A DNA stretch of 64,000 nucleotides. Source: Nocardia arthritidis NBRC 100137 (GTDB taxonomy: Bacteria > Actinomycetota > Actinomycetes > Mycobacteriales > Mycobacteriaceae). Position 1 is the stretch's first letter, and each line of letters opens with the position of its first letter. The stretch is taken from the NCBI RefSeq assembly GCF_001612765.1, contig NZ_BDBB01000001.1, positions 248,001-312,000 of the forward strand, given 5' to 3'. The position numbers and the translations under genes were made by a program. Below the pieces are notes generated by a model, which worked only from the letters and a program-made list of their open reading frames with translations, ran no database searches and had not been told where the DNA came from. Of this stretch, positions 1-10,988 are shown piece by piece.

Positions 1-1398
1 ATCGATCCCTACCCGGTGGCCTACCCTCCGACGCATACCGTCGCCGATGCGCGCCGCTCCCCGCGCGGCACCACGGTCCGGGTGTGCGGGAGGTTGCTGC
101 GCATCCGCGACTACGGTGGGGTGATCTTCGCGGTGGTCCGGGACTGGACCGACGACATCCAGCTGGTCATCGATCGCGACCGGGTCGGCACCGCACGCAG
201 CGCCGAATTCGGCGAGTTCTTCGATCTCGGCGATCTGATCGAGGTGAGCGGACAGATCGGGGCGAGCAGGCGCGGTGAGCTCTCGCTGCTCGCGGCGGAC
301 TGGCACATGCTTGGCAAGTGCCTGCACCCCCTGCCGGACAAGTGGAAAGGGCTGGCCGATCCCGAGGCCAGGGTGCGGCAGCGCTATGTGGACATGGCGA
401 TCAACACCGAGATCCGCGAGGTGCTGGCCAAGCGGAGCGCGGTGGTGCGCTCGCTGCGGGACTCCTTGGATTCCCTCGGTTACCTGGAAGTGGAGACGCC
501 GATCCTGCAACAGGTGCACGGCGGCGCGAACGCCACGCCGTTCGTCACGCACATCAATGCCTACGACCTCGACCTGTACCTGCGGATCGCACCCGAGCTG
601 TATCTGAAGCGGCTGTGCGTCGGCGGTATGGAGAAGGTGTTCGAGATCGGGCGGACCTTCCGCAACGAGGGCGTCGATTTCAGCCACAACCCCGAGTTCA
701 CCATTCTCGAGGCCTACGAGGCGCACAGCGACTACGAGCGCATGATGCACACCTGCCGAAGGCTGATCCAGAACGCCGCGATCGCGGCCAACGGCGCCAT
801 GGTGGCATTACGGCCCAATGGGAACGGGACCTTCGAGGAGGTGGACATCTCCGGCGAGTGGCGGGTGCGGACGGTGCACGGCGCGGTGTCGGAGGCGATC
901 GGGGCCGAGGTCACCCCCGAGACCGGGGTCGAGGAGTTGCGCGAACTGTGTGAGAAGGCGGGGGTGCCCTATCAGCACGGCTGGGACGCGGGCCAGGTGG
1001 TGCTGGAGATGTACGAGCACCTGGTCGAATCCCGTACCGAGGAGCCGACGTTCTACATCAACTTCCCGACTTCGGTGTCCCCGTTGACCAGACAGCACCG
1101 CAGTATCGCCGGCGTCACCGAACGCTGGGACCTCGTCGCCTGGGGCGTCGAACTCGGCACCGCCTACAGCGAACTCACCGATCCGGTGGAGCAGCGCCGC
1201 AGGCTCACCGAGCAGTCGCTGCTCGCGGCCAACGGTGATCCGGAGGCGATGGAGCTGGATGAGGACTTCTTGCTGGCGCTAGAGCACGCCATGCCGCCGA
1301 CCGGCGGGCTCGGCATGGGCGTGGACCGGATCGTCATGCTGATCACCGGACGCAGCATTCGCGAGACACTGCCGTTCCCCTTGGTGAAACCTCGCTGA
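1..1398 (+). CDS. lysX: Lysyl-tRNA synthetase domain, probably the C-terminal part of LysX (5' end outside window)
   Basis: The reading frame is open from base 1, where it encodes IDPYPV before the GTG at 16, so the gene very likely begins upstream and that GTG is not its start. The product has an OB-fold anticodon-binding domain (about residues 15-110) followed by a class II synthetase core. Motif 2 is visible as [15 protein letters not shown] near residue 220 and motif 3 as GMGVDR close to the end. The family ligates lysine to tRNA-Lys. In Mycobacteriales the paralogue LysX fuses this domain to an MprF-like membrane synthase that makes lysyl-phosphatidylglycerol. The ending [12 protein letters not shown] fits LysX better than housekeeping LysS in my recollection. 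A stand-alone LysS is the alternative and only the upstream sequence can decide. Confidence 0.75.
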   Translation: MDPYPVAYPPTHTVADARRSPRGTTVRVCGRLLRIRDYGGVIFAVVRDWTDDIQLVIDRDRVGTARSAEFGEFFDLGDLIEVSGQIGASRRGELSLLAADWHMLGKCLHPLPDKWKGLADPEARVRQRYVDMAINTEIREVLAKRSAVVRSLRDSLDSLGYLEVETPILQQVHGGANATPFVTHINAYDLDLYLRIAPELYLKRLCVGGMEKVFEIGRTFRNEGVDFSHNPEFTILEAYEAHSDYERMMHTCRRLIQNAAIAANGAMVALRPNGNGTFEEVDISGEWRVRTVHGAVSEAIGAEVTPETGVEELRELCEKAGVPYQHGWDAGQVVLEMYEHLVESRTEEPTFYINFPTSVSPLTRQHRSIAGVTERWDLVAWGVELGTAYSELTDPVEQRRRLTEQSLLAANGDPEAMELDEDFLLALEHAMPPTGGLGMGVDRIVMLITGRSIRETLPFPLVKPR

Positions 1399-1497
1399 CC
1401 GGGGCTTCGTCGTGGAAGGGTCTCCGCGAGCGAATCGGGCCGCTACCCTTGGAGATTCGGCCCCGGGAGGAGGCCGCTACACCGTAAGGGGCTCGAT

Positions 1498-1710
1498 ATG
1501 TACCTTGACCTGCTGACGAACGCGAGTTTGCTGGACCACACCGTGTGGGCCAGCCCCGACACGTGGAACTCCGCGCTCGAGTTGGCCGCCAAAAAGAAGA
1601 AGAGCAGGGGCGGGGGCGGCCTGATCATCGGCGCGATCTGCTGCCTGCTGGTGGTCGCGCTGATCATCGGCGGCATCTACCTGCTGGCCAAGCGCAAGAA
1701 GAACACCTAG
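1498..1710 (+). CDS. Small single-pass membrane protein of unknown function
   Basis: A 70-residue product. The N-terminal half is polar and ends in a lysine run (AAKKKKSRGGGG), followed by one hydrophobic helix of about 20 residues (LIIGAICCLLVVALIIGGIY) and a basic tail LAKRKKN. The basic residues on both flanks make topology ambiguous. AAGGGG lies just upstream of the ATG as a plausible ribosome binding site. It sits about 100 bases after the lysX-like gene on the same strand. I do not recognise a family. Codon usage is GC-rich like its neighbours and the ORF has a clear membrane segment, which supports it being real. Confidence 0.6.
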   Translation: MYLDLLTNASLLDHTVWASPDTWNSALELAAKKKKSRGGGGLIIGAICCLLVVALIIGGIYLLAKRKKNT

Positions 1711-1780
1711 CGGCAGACATCGACGGCCCGGCTCGCGCGAAGCGAACCGGGCCGTCGTTTCCCGCTGTCTACCGACCGGC

Positions 1781-2359
1781 TCAGAGTCGATCGATCTCGG
1801 TCAGATCGATGTCCATATCGAACGGCACGGTCAGCTTCAGGCGATCGTGGTGAATCCCTGTGAGCGCGTAGGTCTTCGTGGCCGGATCCAGTTCGTAGAC
1901 GTAGACGACCGGGCGGCCGTCCGCGTTCTCGACTCGCCAGAAGTGAGCGATTCCCGCGCGGGCGTACAGCTGCGGTTTGCGCTCCCGATCGCGCGTACGC
2001 GATTCGGCAGAGACGACCTCCACGGCGAGAACGACGTCATCGGCCCTATACGAGGTCAGTTCCGGACCGCCGTCGCGCTCGGCCTGGATGACGATCAGGT
2101 CCGGCTCCGGGCGCTGGTCCCGGCCGAGTGTCACGGTCATTTCCCGCCGCACCCGCAGGTGGTCCGGAGCCAGACGGCGCAGTACGGAGTCGAGCAGTGT
2201 AATCACCAGCATGTGGAACTTCGCCTGCGGGCTCACGAAGACAAGACTCCCGTCGATCAACTCGGTGTGCGGGGGAAGGTCTGGCAGGCGGTCGAGATCC
2301 TCGGCGACAAATCCGCCCGGCGGCGGGCGCAGCCACTGCGGAAACGGCTCGAGATTCAT
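1781..2359 (-). CDS. Uma2-family (DUF820) putative endonuclease
   Basis: A 192-residue protein of the length typical for Uma2/DUF820, a PD-(D/E)XK nuclease-fold family. Visible features are ELIDGSLVF near residue 34, RPEPDLIVI near residue 83 containing the metal-binding Asp, LAVEVVS near 111 containing the Glu, and RKPQLYARAGIAHFW near 127, which holds the Lys position and the hallmark YA..GI..YW-like segment. Biological role is not established for most members; many copies occur in cyanobacteria and actinobacteria. It is convergent with the small membrane gene and divergent from the phosphatase gene. The ATG at 2359 is the natural start for the conserved fold. Confidence 0.8.
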   Translation of the reverse strand: MNLEPFPQWLRPPPGGFVAEDLDRLPDLPPHTELIDGSLVFVSPQAKFHMLVITLLDSVLRRLAPDHLRVRREMTVTLGRDQRPEPDLIVIQAERDGGPELTSYRADDVVLAVEVVSAESRTRDRERKPQLYARAGIAHFWRVENADGRPVVYVYELDPATKTYALTGIHHDRLKLTVPFDMDIDLTEIDRL

Positions 2360-2437
2360 GCTTCGAGTATGTCACCCCGAATGTGCCGGTCATCGAGACC
2401 ACAGGCCGGATGAAGTGAGTCATGGGCATGCGGCAGA

Positions 2438-3061
2438 GTGGGGCGGGTGCAGTTGATTCTCGTTCGCCATGCTCAGCCCGTCCGGATGTCGAGTTCGAGT
2501 GGGCCCGCCGATCCGGAGTTGGCCCCGGTCGGGGTGGAGCAGGCCGAGCGGGTGCCCGCGGCGCTCGGTCATCACCGGATCTCCCGTGTCGTGAGCAGCC
2601 CGCAGCGCCGGGCCAGGGAAACGGCGGCACCGACCGCCGCGAAGCTGGGTCTCGGCGTCGACGTCATCGACGGACTCGCCGAATACGATCGCGATCTGCC
2701 TTCCTACATCCCCATCGAGGATGCCAAGGTCGAATTCCGCGACGCCTATGACCGGATCAAGGCCGGGCATCTTCCGGTGCAGATCGACGATGCGGCATTC
2801 AAGGCCAGGGTGCACGCCGCCGTCTCCGATGTCGTCGCGGCCACCGCTCCGGCGGACACCGTGGTCGTGTTCGCGCACGGCGGTGTGATCAACGTGCTGC
2901 TGCAAGAGGTCCTCGCGCTGGAAAGGCCGCTGACCTTCCCCATCGACTACTGCTCGATCACCAGGATCCTGTTCTCCCGCACGGGACGCCGCACGGCCGC
3001 CACCATCAACGAGAACGGGCATGTCTGGGATCTCTTGCCGCGCAATATCGGCCCGCGCTGA
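2438..3061 (+). CDS. Histidine phosphatase family protein (phosphoglycerate mutase-like)
   Basis: A 207-residue protein with the family's N-terminal catalytic motif LVRHAQP (Arg10, His11; the usual RHGE is RHAQ here), SSPQRRARETA near residue 52 with the second catalytic Arg, and FAHGGVINVLL near residue 145 with the second His. The family transfers phosphate through a phosphohistidine intermediate. Substrate cannot be told from sequence: members act on sugar phosphates, nucleotides or protein phosphate. GTG at 2438 is taken as start; a GTG three codons later is equally possible. It has the usual length for the family and no obvious operon partner. Confidence 0.8.
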   Translation: MGRVQLILVRHAQPVRMSSSSGPADPELAPVGVEQAERVPAALGHHRISRVVSSPQRRARETAAPTAAKLGLGVDVIDGLAEYDRDLPSYIPIEDAKVEFRDAYDRIKAGHLPVQIDDAAFKARVHAAVSDVVAATAPADTVVVFAHGGVINVLLQEVLALERPLTFPIDYCSITRILFSRTGRRTAATINENGHVWDLLPRNIGPR

Positions 3062-3173
3062 GCATTCACAGCCGAGTGCCAGGCCGGTCGCATCGATTTG
3101 CCAGTGACACGATCTGAAATAGGACACGTGAGCCGCTCCGAACGCGGCCCACGATCCGAAAGAAAGGAACTTC

Positions 3174-3506
3174 GTGTCGCTCTCCGAAACCGCTACGCCG
3201 CTGCGGCGTCTGGCCCGGGTCGCCGTGGCCGGCGCGCTGATCGCCGTCCCGCTCGCGGCCCTCGCGTCGACCGCGTCCGCCGAAACCCCCGCCGACCAGG
3301 GCCAGGTACAGCTGGTGGACGCGCCGCGGCAGGGCGCCGACATCGATGGCGGGCCCGGTCATTTCGAACGTCACGAACGGCATGACGGGCCGGGTCGTGG
3401 GCCGGACGACCGCCCCGACTGTGGGCCGGACGGCGGCCCCGGGCCGGATGGCCCACGGCACTTCTACAAGTTCGAGCATGTCCTGCCGCCGACCGGCTCG
3501 AGCTAG
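3174..3506 (+). CDS. Small secreted Gly/Pro/Asp-rich protein
   Basis: A 110-residue precursor. Residues 1-36 form a signal peptide: RR near 11, a hydrophobic core, and a likely cleavage site after ASTASA. The mature part is low-complexity, rich in Gly, Pro, Asp and Arg (PGRGPDDRPDCGPDGGPGPD), with a single Cys. The ribosome binding site AAAGGAA lies 5 bases before the GTG at 3174. A strong terminator follows. Function is unknown; secretion and composition suggest an envelope or extracellular role. Confidence 0.6.
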   Translation: MSLSETATPLRRLARVAVAGALIAVPLAALASTASAETPADQGQVQLVDAPRQGADIDGGPGHFERHERHDGPGRGPDDRPDCGPDGGPGPDGPRHFYKFEHVLPPTGSS

Positions 3507-3524
3507 TCGTTCCGCCCCAACGAA

Positions 3525-3556
3525 AAGGCCCACCTCCGAGTTCGGAGGTGGGCCTT
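3525..3556. terminator. Bidirectional terminator hairpin
   Basis: A perfect 15-bp inverted repeat (aaggcccacctccga, 3525-3539, against 3542-3556) with a 2-base nominal loop. It lies between the convergent small secreted gene and the cutinase gene. A-rich bases flank one side and T-rich bases the other, so it can serve both transcripts. Confidence 0.85.
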
Positions 3557-3572
3557 GTGTTTCAGCGGTGGC

Positions 3573-4472
3573 TCAGGCCATGCCCGCGATCCAGTTGTGC
3601 ATCCACGAGATGGCGGTCTGACCGCCGCCGACGGGGTAGCTGCCGTACAGGGTGTGGGACTGCGACTTGTAGAACCGCTCCAGGTCCTTGGCCCGCTGCT
3701 GGGTGGCCGAGTCGGTCAGCTGCGCTTGCAGGACCGGGACACCGCCCGAGGACATCAGGTCGCCGAGGATGTTGCCCGCCTCGATCTGGTAGCGCCACAT
3801 GTTGGCGGGGTTGGCGTCCGACGCCTGGGCGAGGAAACCGGCGAACCGGGTGACGAAGTCGTCGGTCGCGGTCGCGCAGTAGAGGTCGTCGAGCGCGCAG
3901 ATGGTGCGGGTGCGATCGCTGACCCAGCCGAAGCCGCCGACCCGGGGACCGCCCGCGCCCGCGCCCGGAGCCACCGGGCCGACCTGGACGTCGGTGGGCG
4001 ACCGGCGCGGATCGGAGATCAGGCCGACACCGGCGACGCGATCGGCAGGCACGACGCTGAGGCCGGTGCCGATCTCGGCGGCCAGATCGCCGGCGGCGTC
4101 CGCGCCCTGGCTGTAGCCGACCAGCGCGATCTTGGTCGCGCCGCACTGCTGCGCCATGTTCGCGATCAGGCCGCGCGCGTTGTCGACCGCCTCCTTCTTG
4201 GAGTTGCCGTAGACCTCACCTTCCCAGGGGAAGGCGGTCGCGGCGTAGGTCACGTAGTCGACTTCCGCGGAAGCGGGCAGCCCCCGAGTCACGCCGGCGA
4301 GCATGCCGGGCTGCGGGGTCTTGTCCCGCCCGGTCTCCCAGGTACCCGGGATCGCCACCACGTACAAGCTCGGGCAACCAGGAGCGGCGCTCGCCGACCC
4401 ACTGCCGAAAACCAAGCCGGACATCACGGTCGCGGACGCGCCCAGAGCCGCGACGACCTTCTTCCACTGCAT
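3573..4472 (-). CDS. Secreted cutinase-family esterase/lipase
   Basis: A 299-residue alpha/beta hydrolase of the cutinase family (Culp proteins of mycobacteria), which hydrolyse ester bonds in lipids. The start ATG at 4472 gives MQWKKVVAALGASATVMSG, a clean signal peptide with cleavage near ASA-AP, and has GGAG 6-10 bases upstream; the longer frame to 4568 would bury the signal peptide. VAIPGTWETG lies near mature residue 10. The nucleophile elbow GYSQGAD carries the catalytic Ser, and the Asp/His part lies in the CALDDLYC region and downstream. The two Cys in CALDDLYC and the paired Cys earlier fit the conserved cutinase disulphides. It probably acts outside the membrane on cell-envelope or host lipids. 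Confidence 0.85.
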   Translation of the reverse strand: MQWKKVVAALGASATVMSGLVFGSGSASAAPGCPSLYVVAIPGTWETGRDKTPQPGMLAGVTRGLPASAEVDYVTYAATAFPWEGEVYGNSKKEAVDNARGLIANMAQQCGATKIALVGYSQGADAAGDLAAEIGTGLSVVPADRVAGVGLISDPRRSPTDVQVGPVAPGAGAGGPRVGGFGWVSDRTRTICALDDLYCATATDDFVTRFAGFLAQASDANPANMWRYQIEAGNILGDLMSSGGVPVLQAQLTDSATQQRAKDLERFYKSQSHTLYGSYPVGGGQTAISWMHNWIAGMA

Positions 4473-4749
4473 ACCGCTCCAAACCTCGCCCTCGTCGAAC
4501 TTCCCGCCGAGTTGCCGCGTCAATGCTGAACTCACCGGATGTCGTTTCAGTGCACGCCGGGTGAACAACGATCACCCGACCGGTATGACGTGCACCCATT
4601 ACCGCATCCCAAGATCAGCAGCACGCCGGAGATCACAATAAAGCCACGAACGCCGCAATGCCATTCGAACCTCGTAGTGTGTCGGATTTCCGATGCCTGC
4701 TCGGGCAGGAGCACAGGAGAGGCGTGGGCCGAAAGCCCCTCGATCGCGA
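4473..4749. other. Gene-free stretch upstream of the cutinase gene
   Basis: Between the cutinase start and the gltBD terminator. It must contain the cutinase promoter, and GGAG of its ribosome binding site is at the left edge. Short frames here show no family resemblance or start signal. The base composition dips around 4620-4690. I see no RNA gene or repeat. Confidence 0.5.
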
Positions 4750-4786
4750 AAAGGCGCCTGTGGACGAGTTGTCCACAGGCGCCTTT
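4750..4786 (-). terminator. Terminator of the gltB-gltD operon
   Basis: A perfect 16-bp stem (aaaggcgcctgtggac, 4750-4765, against 4771-4786) with a 5-base loop, placed 26 bases after the gltD stop codon. On the minus strand the stem ends in TTTT, giving the U-tract of a factor-independent terminator. Confidence 0.9.
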
Positions 4787-4812
4787 GTTTCCGCTCCGGT
4801 AAGAGAGGGGTT

Positions 4813-6282
4813 CTAGCGCTGCGCCACCATGGTGGGGGTGATCGGCGCCGGGAGGGCGGTCTCGCCTTCCAGGTACCGGTCCACACCCGCGGCCGCGGCG
4901 CGGCCTTCGGCGATGGCCCAGACGATCAGCGACTGACCGCGGCCCATGTCACCGGCGACGAAGACGCCGGGAACGTTGGTGGCCCAGTTCTTGTCGCGTT
5001 GCACGTTGCCGCGCTGGTCGTAGCCGACGCCGAGATCGGTGAGCAGACCGGGCTTCTCGGGACCGACGAAGCCCATCGCCAGCAGCACCAGATCGGCTTC
5101 GAGCGTGAAGTCGGTGCCCTCGACCTTCTCGAAGCGTCCGTTGACCATCTTGACCTCATGGGCATCCAAGCCGGTCACCTTGCCGTCCGCGCCCACGAAG
5201 CGCTCGGTGTTGACCGAGAACACCCGCTCGCCGCCCTCCTCGTGCGCCGAGGAAACCCGGTACATCAGCGGATAGGTCGGCCACGGGGTCGACGCGGCCC
5301 GCTCCTCCGGCGGGCGCGGCATGATCTCGAACTGGTGCACGCTGGCCGCGCCCTGCCGGTGCGAGGTGCCGAGGCAGTCGGCGCCGGTGTCGCCACCGCC
5401 GATGATGACGACCTTCTTGCCCTTCGCGTGGATGGGCGGCAGGCCCTCGTCATCGAGGACGTCGTCGCCGTGCTGCACCCGGTTGGCCCACGGCAGGAAC
5501 TCCATGGCCTGGTGGATGCCGTCCAGGTCGCGGCCCGGGATCGGCAGGTCGCGCGCCAGGGTGGCGCCACCGGCCAGCACGATCGCGTCGAACTTCTCAC
5601 GCAGCTGCTCGGCCGTGATGTCGACGCCCACGTTCACGCCGGTCTTGAAGATGGTGCCCTCGGCCTCCATCTGCGCCATGCGGCGGTCGATGAAGCGCTT
5701 CTCCATCTTGAATTCCGGGATGCCGTAGCGCAGCAGACCGCCGATGCGGTCGGCCCGCTCGAACACGGTCACGGTGTGCCCGGCGCGCGTCAGCTGCTGC
5801 GCGGCGGCCAGACCGGCCGGACCGGAGCCGACGACGGCGACCTTCTTGCCGGTGAGGCGGGTCGGGTAGACCGGGGTCACCCAACCCTCGTCGAAGGCGT
5901 TCTCGATGATCTCGACCTCGACCTGCTTGATCGTGACCGGATCCTGGTTGATGCCGAGCACGCAGGACGCCTCGCACGGCGCGGGGCACAACCGCCCGGT
6001 GAACTCCGGGAAGTTGTTGGTCGCGTGCAGCCGGTCGATGCCTTCGCGCCAGCGGTCCTTGTAGACCAGGTCGTTCCACTCGGGGATCAGGTTCCCCAGC
6101 GGGCAACCGTTGTGGCAGAACGGGATACCGCAGTCCATGCACCGGCTGGCCTGGGTACGCAGGGTCTCGTGGGAGAACTTCTCCTCGTAGACCTCTTTCC
6201 AGTCCATCAGGCGCAGCGGCACCGGGCGCCGCTTGGGCAGTTCGCGTGCGGTGTGCTTCAGAAAACCCTGGGGGTCAGCCAC
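4813..6282 (-). CDS. gltD: Glutamate synthase small (beta) subunit
   Basis: A 489-residue flavoprotein that passes electrons from NADPH through FAD and Fe-S clusters to the GltB subunit for the conversion of glutamine plus 2-oxoglutarate to two glutamates. The N-terminal cluster ligands are [14 protein letters not shown] and CPAPCEASC. The FAD dinucleotide fold is [14 protein letters not shown] near residue 150 and the NADPH fold is [13 protein letters not shown] near 290. The start at GTG 6282 gives ADPQGFLKH immediately, as in mycobacterial GltD, and has GGGGGCC 8 bases upstream. The longer GTG at 6303 has no good ribosome binding site. The gene follows gltB by 53 bases and is terminated by the hairpin at 4750. 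The leader contains a duplicated copy of the gltB tail. Confidence 0.93.
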   Translation of the reverse strand: MADPQGFLKHTARELPKRRPVPLRLMDWKEVYEEKFSHETLRTQASRCMDCGIPFCHNGCPLGNLIPEWNDLVYKDRWREGIDRLHATNNFPEFTGRLCPAPCEASCVLGINQDPVTIKQVEVEIIENAFDEGWVTPVYPTRLTGKKVAVVGSGPAGLAAAQQLTRAGHTVTVFERADRIGGLLRYGIPEFKMEKRFIDRRMAQMEAEGTIFKTGVNVGVDITAEQLREKFDAIVLAGGATLARDLPIPGRDLDGIHQAMEFLPWANRVQHGDDVLDDEGLPPIHAKGKKVVIIGGGDTGADCLGTSHRQGAASVHQFEIMPRPPEERAASTPWPTYPLMYRVSSAHEEGGERVFSVNTERFVGADGKVTGLDAHEVKMVNGRFEKVEGTDFTLEADLVLLAMGFVGPEKPGLLTDLGVGYDQRGNVQRDKNWATNVPGVFVAGDMGRGQSLIVWAIAEGRAAAAGVDRYLEGETALPAPITPTMVAQR

Positions 6283-6375
6283 GAGCGGCCCCCGAATAGT
6301 CACAGCGCTTCGTCCACGTCATCTCTAGAACTTCCTTAGCCACGAGCGGCCTCCATAATCGCTTCGTCCACGTCC
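6277..6375. repeat. Imperfect direct duplication of the gltB 3' end across the gltB-gltD junction
   Basis: Copy A (6277-6320) and copy B (6338-6375) share two identical 14-base blocks: agccacgagcggcc-like at their left ends and gcttcgtccacgtc at their right ends. Copy B encodes the true GltB C-terminus [12 protein letters not shown]. Copy A, in the gltD leader, reads DVDEAL then a stop on the minus strand, and its left block contains the GTG used to start gltD. Confidence 0.8.
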
Positions 6376-9300
6376 TTGCCGCTCTTCTCAGCTTCGGAGA
6401 TGGCGAGCAAAACCTTCTTGTATTCGCGCGGCATGACCTTCACGAAGTGGTTCACCTGCTGGGACCAATCGCTCAGGATGCGCTCGGCCACCGCGGAACC
6501 GGTCTGGTCACGGTGCTGGGTGATGATGTCGTGCAGCCAGGTGAAATCGTCACCGGCCAGCTGCTCGACGGCCTCGGCCTGCTCGGGGTTGAGCTTGGAC
6601 GCGAAGGTGCCGTTCGGGTCGAAGACGAACGCCACGCCGCCGGACATACCGGCGCCGAAGTTGCGTCCGGTCTCGCCCAGGATGACCACCCGGCCACCGG
6701 TCATGTACTCGCAGCCGTGGTCGCCCACGCCCTCGACCACCGCGGTGGCGCCGGAGTTGCGCACGGCGAACCGCTCGCCGACCACACCGCGGAGGAACAC
6801 CTGACCGCTGGTGGCGCCGAACAGGATCACGTTGCCCGCGATGATGTTCTGCTCCGAGACGAACTCGCCGGGCGCGTTCAGCGACGGGCGCACCACCAGG
6901 CGACCGCCGGAAAGACCCTTGCCGACATAGTCGTTCGCGTCACCCTGCACGCGCAGCGTGATGCCCGCGGGCACGAAGGCGCCGAAGCTGTTGCCGGCCG
7001 ACCCGGTGAACGTGATGTCGATGGTGTCGTCGGGCAGGCCCGCGCCGCCGTAGAGCTTGGTCACCTCGTGACCGAGCATGGTGCCGACGGTGCGGTTGAC
7101 GTTCGTGATCTTGGTCTCGAACTTCACCGCCTGACCCCGCTCCAGCGCGTCGCGGCTCTGCACGATCAGCTGCTGGTCCAGCGCCTTGTCCAGACCGTGG
7201 TCCTGGGACTTGGTGCAGCGGCGGTCCTGGTACATGAACGCCGTCTCGACGTCGTCGAGGATCGGCGACAAATCCAGCTTGCTGGCCTTCCAGTGCTGCT
7301 TGGCCCGCGAGGTGTCGAGCAGGTCGACCCGGCCGATGGCCTCGTCCAGCGTGCGGAAGCCCAGCTGCGCCAGCAGCTCCCTGACCTCTTCGGCGATGAA
7401 CAGGAAGAAGTTCTCGACGAACTCCGGCTTTCCGGTGAACCGCTCGCGCAGCACCGGGTTCTGCGTCGCGACGCCGACCGGGCAGGTGTCCAGGTGGCAG
7501 ACGCGCATCATGATGCAGCCCGAGACCACCAGCGGCGCGGTGGCGAAGCCGTACTCCTCGGCGCCGAGCAGCGCGGCGATCATCACGTCGCGGCCGGTCT
7601 TCATCTGGCCGTCGACCTGCACGACGATGCGGTCGCGCAACCCGTTGAGCAGTAGCGTCTGCTGGGTCTCGGCGAGGCCGAGCTCCCAGGGACCGCCCGC
7701 GTGCTTGAGCGAGGTCAGCGGGGACGCGCCGGTGCCGCCGTCGTGACCGGAGATCAGCACGACGTCGGCGTGCGCCTTGGAGACGCCCGCCGCGACGGTG
7801 CCGACGCCCGGCTCGGCGACCAGCTTCACGTGGATGCGCGCCTGCGGGTTGGCGTTCTTCAGGTCGTGGATCAGCTGCGCCAGATCCTCGATCGAGTAGA
7901 TGTCGTGGTGCGGGGGCGGCGAGATCAGGCCGACGCCGGGCGTCGAGTGCCGCACCTCGGCGACCCACGGGTACACCTTGTGCGCCGGAAGCTGGCCGCC
8001 CTCGCCGGGCTTCGCGCCCTGCGCCATCTTGATCTGGATGTCGGTGCAGTTGGTCAGGTAGTGCGCGGTCACGCCGAAACGGCCGGAAGCCACCTGCTTG
8101 ATCGCGCTGCGCCGCCAGTCGCCGTTCTCCTCCGGCTCGAAGCGCGACGGCGACTCGCCGCCCTCACCCGAGTTCGACCGGCCGCCGAGGCGGTTCATCG
8201 CGATCGCCAGGGTCTCGTGCGCCTCGGCCGAGATGGAGCCGTAGCTCATCGCGCCGGTGGAGAACCGCTTAACGATCTCCGAGGCGGGCTCGACCTCGTC
8301 GATCGAGATCGGGCTGCGCGCCTTGTGCTTGAACTTGAACAGACCGCGCAGCGACGCCAGCCGCTCGGACTGGTCGTCGACCAGCTTGGTGTACTCCTTG
8401 AAGATCGAGTACTGGCCGGACCGGGTGGCGTGCTGCAGCTTGAACACCGTGTCCGGGTTGAACAGGTGGTATTCGCCCTCACGCCGCCACTGGTACTCAC
8501 CGCCGACCTCGAGCTCGCGGTGGGCGCGCTCGTTGCGGTTCTCCAGGAACGCGATCCGATGCCGCTGCGCGACGTCCTCGGCGATCTCGTCCAGGCCGAT
8601 GCCGTCCAGGTGCGAGCGCAGGCCGGTGAAGTACTCGTTCACCAGATCCTGCGACAGGCCGATCACCTGGAAAAGCTGGGCGCCGTTGTAGGAGGCCAGC
8701 GTGGAGATGCCCATCTTGGACATCACCTTCAGCACGCCCTTGCCCGCGGCCTTGTTGTAGTTCGCGACCGCCTTGCGGTAGTCGGCGGCTAGGTCGCCGG
8801 TGCTGCCCGGCAGCTCGAGGGCGCCGCGCTCGAGCATGTCCTCGATGGTCTCGAAGGCCATGTAGGGGTTGATCGCGGCGGCGCCGAAGCCGACCAGGGT
8901 GGCCATGTGGTGCACCTCGCGGGCGTCACCGGCCTCCACGACGAGGCCGACCATGGTGCGAGTGCGCTCGCGTACCAGGTGGTGGTGCACCGAGGAGGTC
9001 AGCAGCAGCGACGGAATCGGCGCCAGCTTCTCGTTGGACTCGCGGTCGGACAGCACGATGATCCGCGCGCCGCCGTCGATGGCGGCCGACACCTGGGTGT
9101 TGATCGCCTCCAGCGCCTTGCGCAGGCCCTTGCCGCCCTTCTTGACGGGGTACAGGCCGCGCACGACCACCGAGCGCAGCTCGGGGTGCGATCCGTCGTC
9201 GTTGATGTGCACGAGCTTGGCCAGCTCGTCGTTGTCCAGGATCGGCTGCTCGAGCGCGATCATGTTGCACGACTCCGGCCCCGGGTGCAGCAGGTCGGCC

Positions 9301-10988
9301 TCCGGGCCGATGTTGCGCTTGAGGCTGGTCACCACCTCTTCCCGGATCGCGTCCAGCGGCGGGTTGGTGACCTGCGCGAACAGCTGGGAGAAGTAGTCGA
9401 ACAGCAGGCGCGGGCGGGCCGACAGCACCGCGATCGGGGTGTCGGTGCCCATCGAGCCGAGTGCTTCGCCGCCGGTCTTGGCCATCGGCGAGATCAGCAG
9501 GTTGAGCTCCTCGGTGGTGTATCCGAAGATCTGCTGACGGATCAGCACGCGGTCGTGCGACATGTGCACGTGCGGGCGGTCGGGCAGGTCGGCGAGGCGG
9601 GACACGCCCGCGTCCAGCCACTCCTGGTACGGGTGCTCGGCGGCGAGCTGGGACTTGACCTCTTCGTCGCCGACGATGCGGCCCTGGGCGGTGTCGACCA
9701 GGAACATGCGGCCCGGCTGCAGGCGCGCCTTCTTGACCACCTTGGACGGGTCGATGTCCAGCACGCCGACCTCGGAGGCCATCACGACCAGGCCGTCGTC
9801 GGTCACCCAGATACGGCTCGGCCGCAGGCCGTTGCGGTCGAGCACGGCGCCGACGACGGTGCCGTCGGTGAAGCACACCGACGCGGGGCCGTCCCACGGC
9901 TCCATCAGCATCGAGTGGTACTCGTAGAAGGCCCGCTGCCGCGGGTCCATCGTGTCGTTGCGTTCCCAGGCCTCGGGAATCATCATCAGCACGGCGTGGG
10001 GCAAGCTGCGGCCGCCGAGATGCAGCAGTTCCAGCACCTCGTCGAACCGGGCGGTGTCGCTCGCCCCGGGGGTACAGATGGGGAAGATCTTCTCCAGCCG
10101 GTTCTTGCCCGCGGAGTCGACCCCGAAAATGTCGCTGCGCAGCAGCGCCTCGCGGGCGCGCATCCAGTTCTCGTTGCCGGTGACGGTGTTGATCTCACCG
10201 TTGTGCGCCACCCGGCGGAACGGGTGCGCCAGCGGCCAGGAGGGGAAGGTGTTGGTGGAGAACCGGGAGTGCACGATGCCCAGGGCGCTCTCCACCCGGG
10301 AGTCCTGCAGGTCCAGGTAGAACGCGCGCAGCTGCGGCGTGGTGAACATGCCCTTGTAGACGAAGGTCTGCCCGGACAGGCTCGGAAAGTAGACCGACTC
10401 CCTGCCGACCGCGCCCTCACCCGCACCGGCCGACCCCAGCTCACGCTCGACCCGCTTGCGCACCACGTAGGCGCGACGCTCCAGATCCATCTCCGACAGC
10501 GGATCGGAAGCGTTCTTCGGGGAGGCGATGAAGATCTGCCGGAAGCTCGGCATGGCGTCGCGGGCCAGCGCGCCGAGCGACGACTCGTCGATCGGCACCT
10601 CGCGCCAGCCGAGGACCTCGAGGCCCTCTTCCTTGACGATCTTCTCCACGCCGTAGGCGGCGCGCGCGGCTTCGCGGCGGGCCTGCGGCAGGAAGGCGAT
10701 ACCGGTGGCGTAGGAACCCTCCGGCGGCAACTCGAAGTCCACGATGGCGCGGAAGAAGCGGTCCGGGACCTGGATCAGGATGCCCGCGCCGTCACCACTG
10801 TTGGGCTCGGCGCCCGCGGCGCCACGGTGCTCCAGGTTCAACAGAGCCGTAATAGCCTTGTCGACGATGTCGCGGCTGCGGCGGCCGTGCATGTCGACGA
10901 CGAATGCGACGCCGCAGGCGTCGTGCTCGTTCGCCGGGTCGTAGAGCCCGATGGGTCCAGGTGACCTGTGGCCAGGAAGTTGCGTCAT
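6336..10988 (-). CDS. gltB: Glutamate synthase large (alpha) subunit
   Basis: A 1550-residue protein of full family length. It hydrolyses glutamine in an N-terminal class II amidotransferase domain and channels the ammonia to an FMN/3Fe-4S synthase site that aminates 2-oxoglutarate. The catalytic Cys is residue 25 (EHDACGVAF), leaving a 24-residue propeptide to be removed. The FMN synthase domain occupies roughly residues 800-1200, with [11 protein letters not shown] and the cluster ligands [15 protein letters not shown] near 1160. The C-terminal GXGXG beta-helix follows. The ATG at 10988 fits the propeptide. Its leader is unusually long and structured, with a GlnR-like box about 175 bases upstream, suggesting nitrogen control. 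Confidence 0.95.
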   Translation of the reverse strand: MTQLPGHRSPGPIGLYDPANEHDACGVAFVVDMHGRRSRDIVDKAITALLNLEHRGAAGAEPNSGDGAGILIQVPDRFFRAIVDFELPPEGSYATGIAFLPQARREAARAAYGVEKIVKEEGLEVLGWREVPIDESSLGALARDAMPSFRQIFIASPKNASDPLSEMDLERRAYVVRKRVERELGSAGAGEGAVGRESVYFPSLSGQTFVYKGMFTTPQLRAFYLDLQDSRVESALGIVHSRFSTNTFPSWPLAHPFRRVAHNGEINTVTGNENWMRAREALLRSDIFGVDSAGKNRLEKIFPICTPGASDTARFDEVLELLHLGGRSLPHAVLMMIPEAWERNDTMDPRQRAFYEYHSMLMEPWDGPASVCFTDGTVVGAVLDRNGLRPSRIWVTDDGLVVMASEVGVLDIDPSKVVKKARLQPGRMFLVDTAQGRIVGDEEVKSQLAAEHPYQEWLDAGVSRLADLPDRPHVHMSHDRVLIRQQIFGYTTEELNLLISPMAKTGGEALGSMGTDTPIAVLSARPRLLFDYFSQLFAQVTNPPLDAIREEVVTSLKRNIGPEADLLHPGPESCNMIALEQPILDNDELAKLVHINDDGSHPELRSVVVRGLYPVKKGGKGLRKALEAINTQVSAAIDGGARIIVLSDRESNEKLAPIPSLLLTSSVHHHLVRERTRTMVGLVVEAGDAREVHHMATLVGFGAAAINPYMAFETIEDMLERGALELPGSTGDLAADYRKAVANYNKAAGKGVLKVMSKMGISTLASYNGAQLFQVIGLSQDLVNEYFTGLRSHLDGIGLDEIAEDVAQRHRIAFLENRNERAHRELEVGGEYQWRREGEYHLFNPDTVFKLQHATRSGQYSIFKEYTKLVDDQSERLASLRGLFKFKHKARSPISIDEVEPASEIVKRFSTGAMSYGSISAEAHETLAIAMNRLGGRSNSGEGGESPSRFEPEENGDWRRSAIKQVASGRFGVTAHYLTNCTDIQIKMAQGAKPGEGGQLPAHKVYPWVAEVRHSTPGVGLISPPPHHDIYSIEDLAQLIHDLKNANPQARIHVKLVAEPGVGTVAAGVSKAHADVVLISGHDGGTGASPLTSLKHAGGPWELGLAETQQTLLLNGLRDRIVVQVDGQMKTGRDVMIAALLGAEEYGFATAPLVVSGCIMMRVCHLDTCPVGVATQNPVLRERFTGKPEFVENFFLFIAEEVRELLAQLGFRTLDEAIGRVDLLDTSRAKQHWKASKLDLSPILDDVETAFMYQDRRCTKSQDHGLDKALDQQLIVQSRDALERGQAVKFETKITNVNRTVGTMLGHEVTKLYGGAGLPDDTIDITFTGSAGNSFGAFVPAGITLRVQGDANDYVGKGLSGGRLVVRPSLNAPGEFVSEQNIIAGNVILFGATSGQVFLRGVVGERFAVRNSGATAVVEGVGDHGCEYMTGGRVVILGETGRNFGAGMSGGVAFVFDPNGTFASKLNPEQAEAVEQLAGDDFTWLHDIITQHRDQTGSAVAERILSDWSQQVNHFVKVMPREYKKVLLAISEAEKSGKDVDEAIMEAARG

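Noticed and set aside
4693..6339. Long plus-strand frame of 548 codons opposite gltD
   Set aside because: Shadow frame typical of high-GC genes; no family resemblance, and gltD on the other strand is clear-cut. The same applies to long frames opposite gltB.
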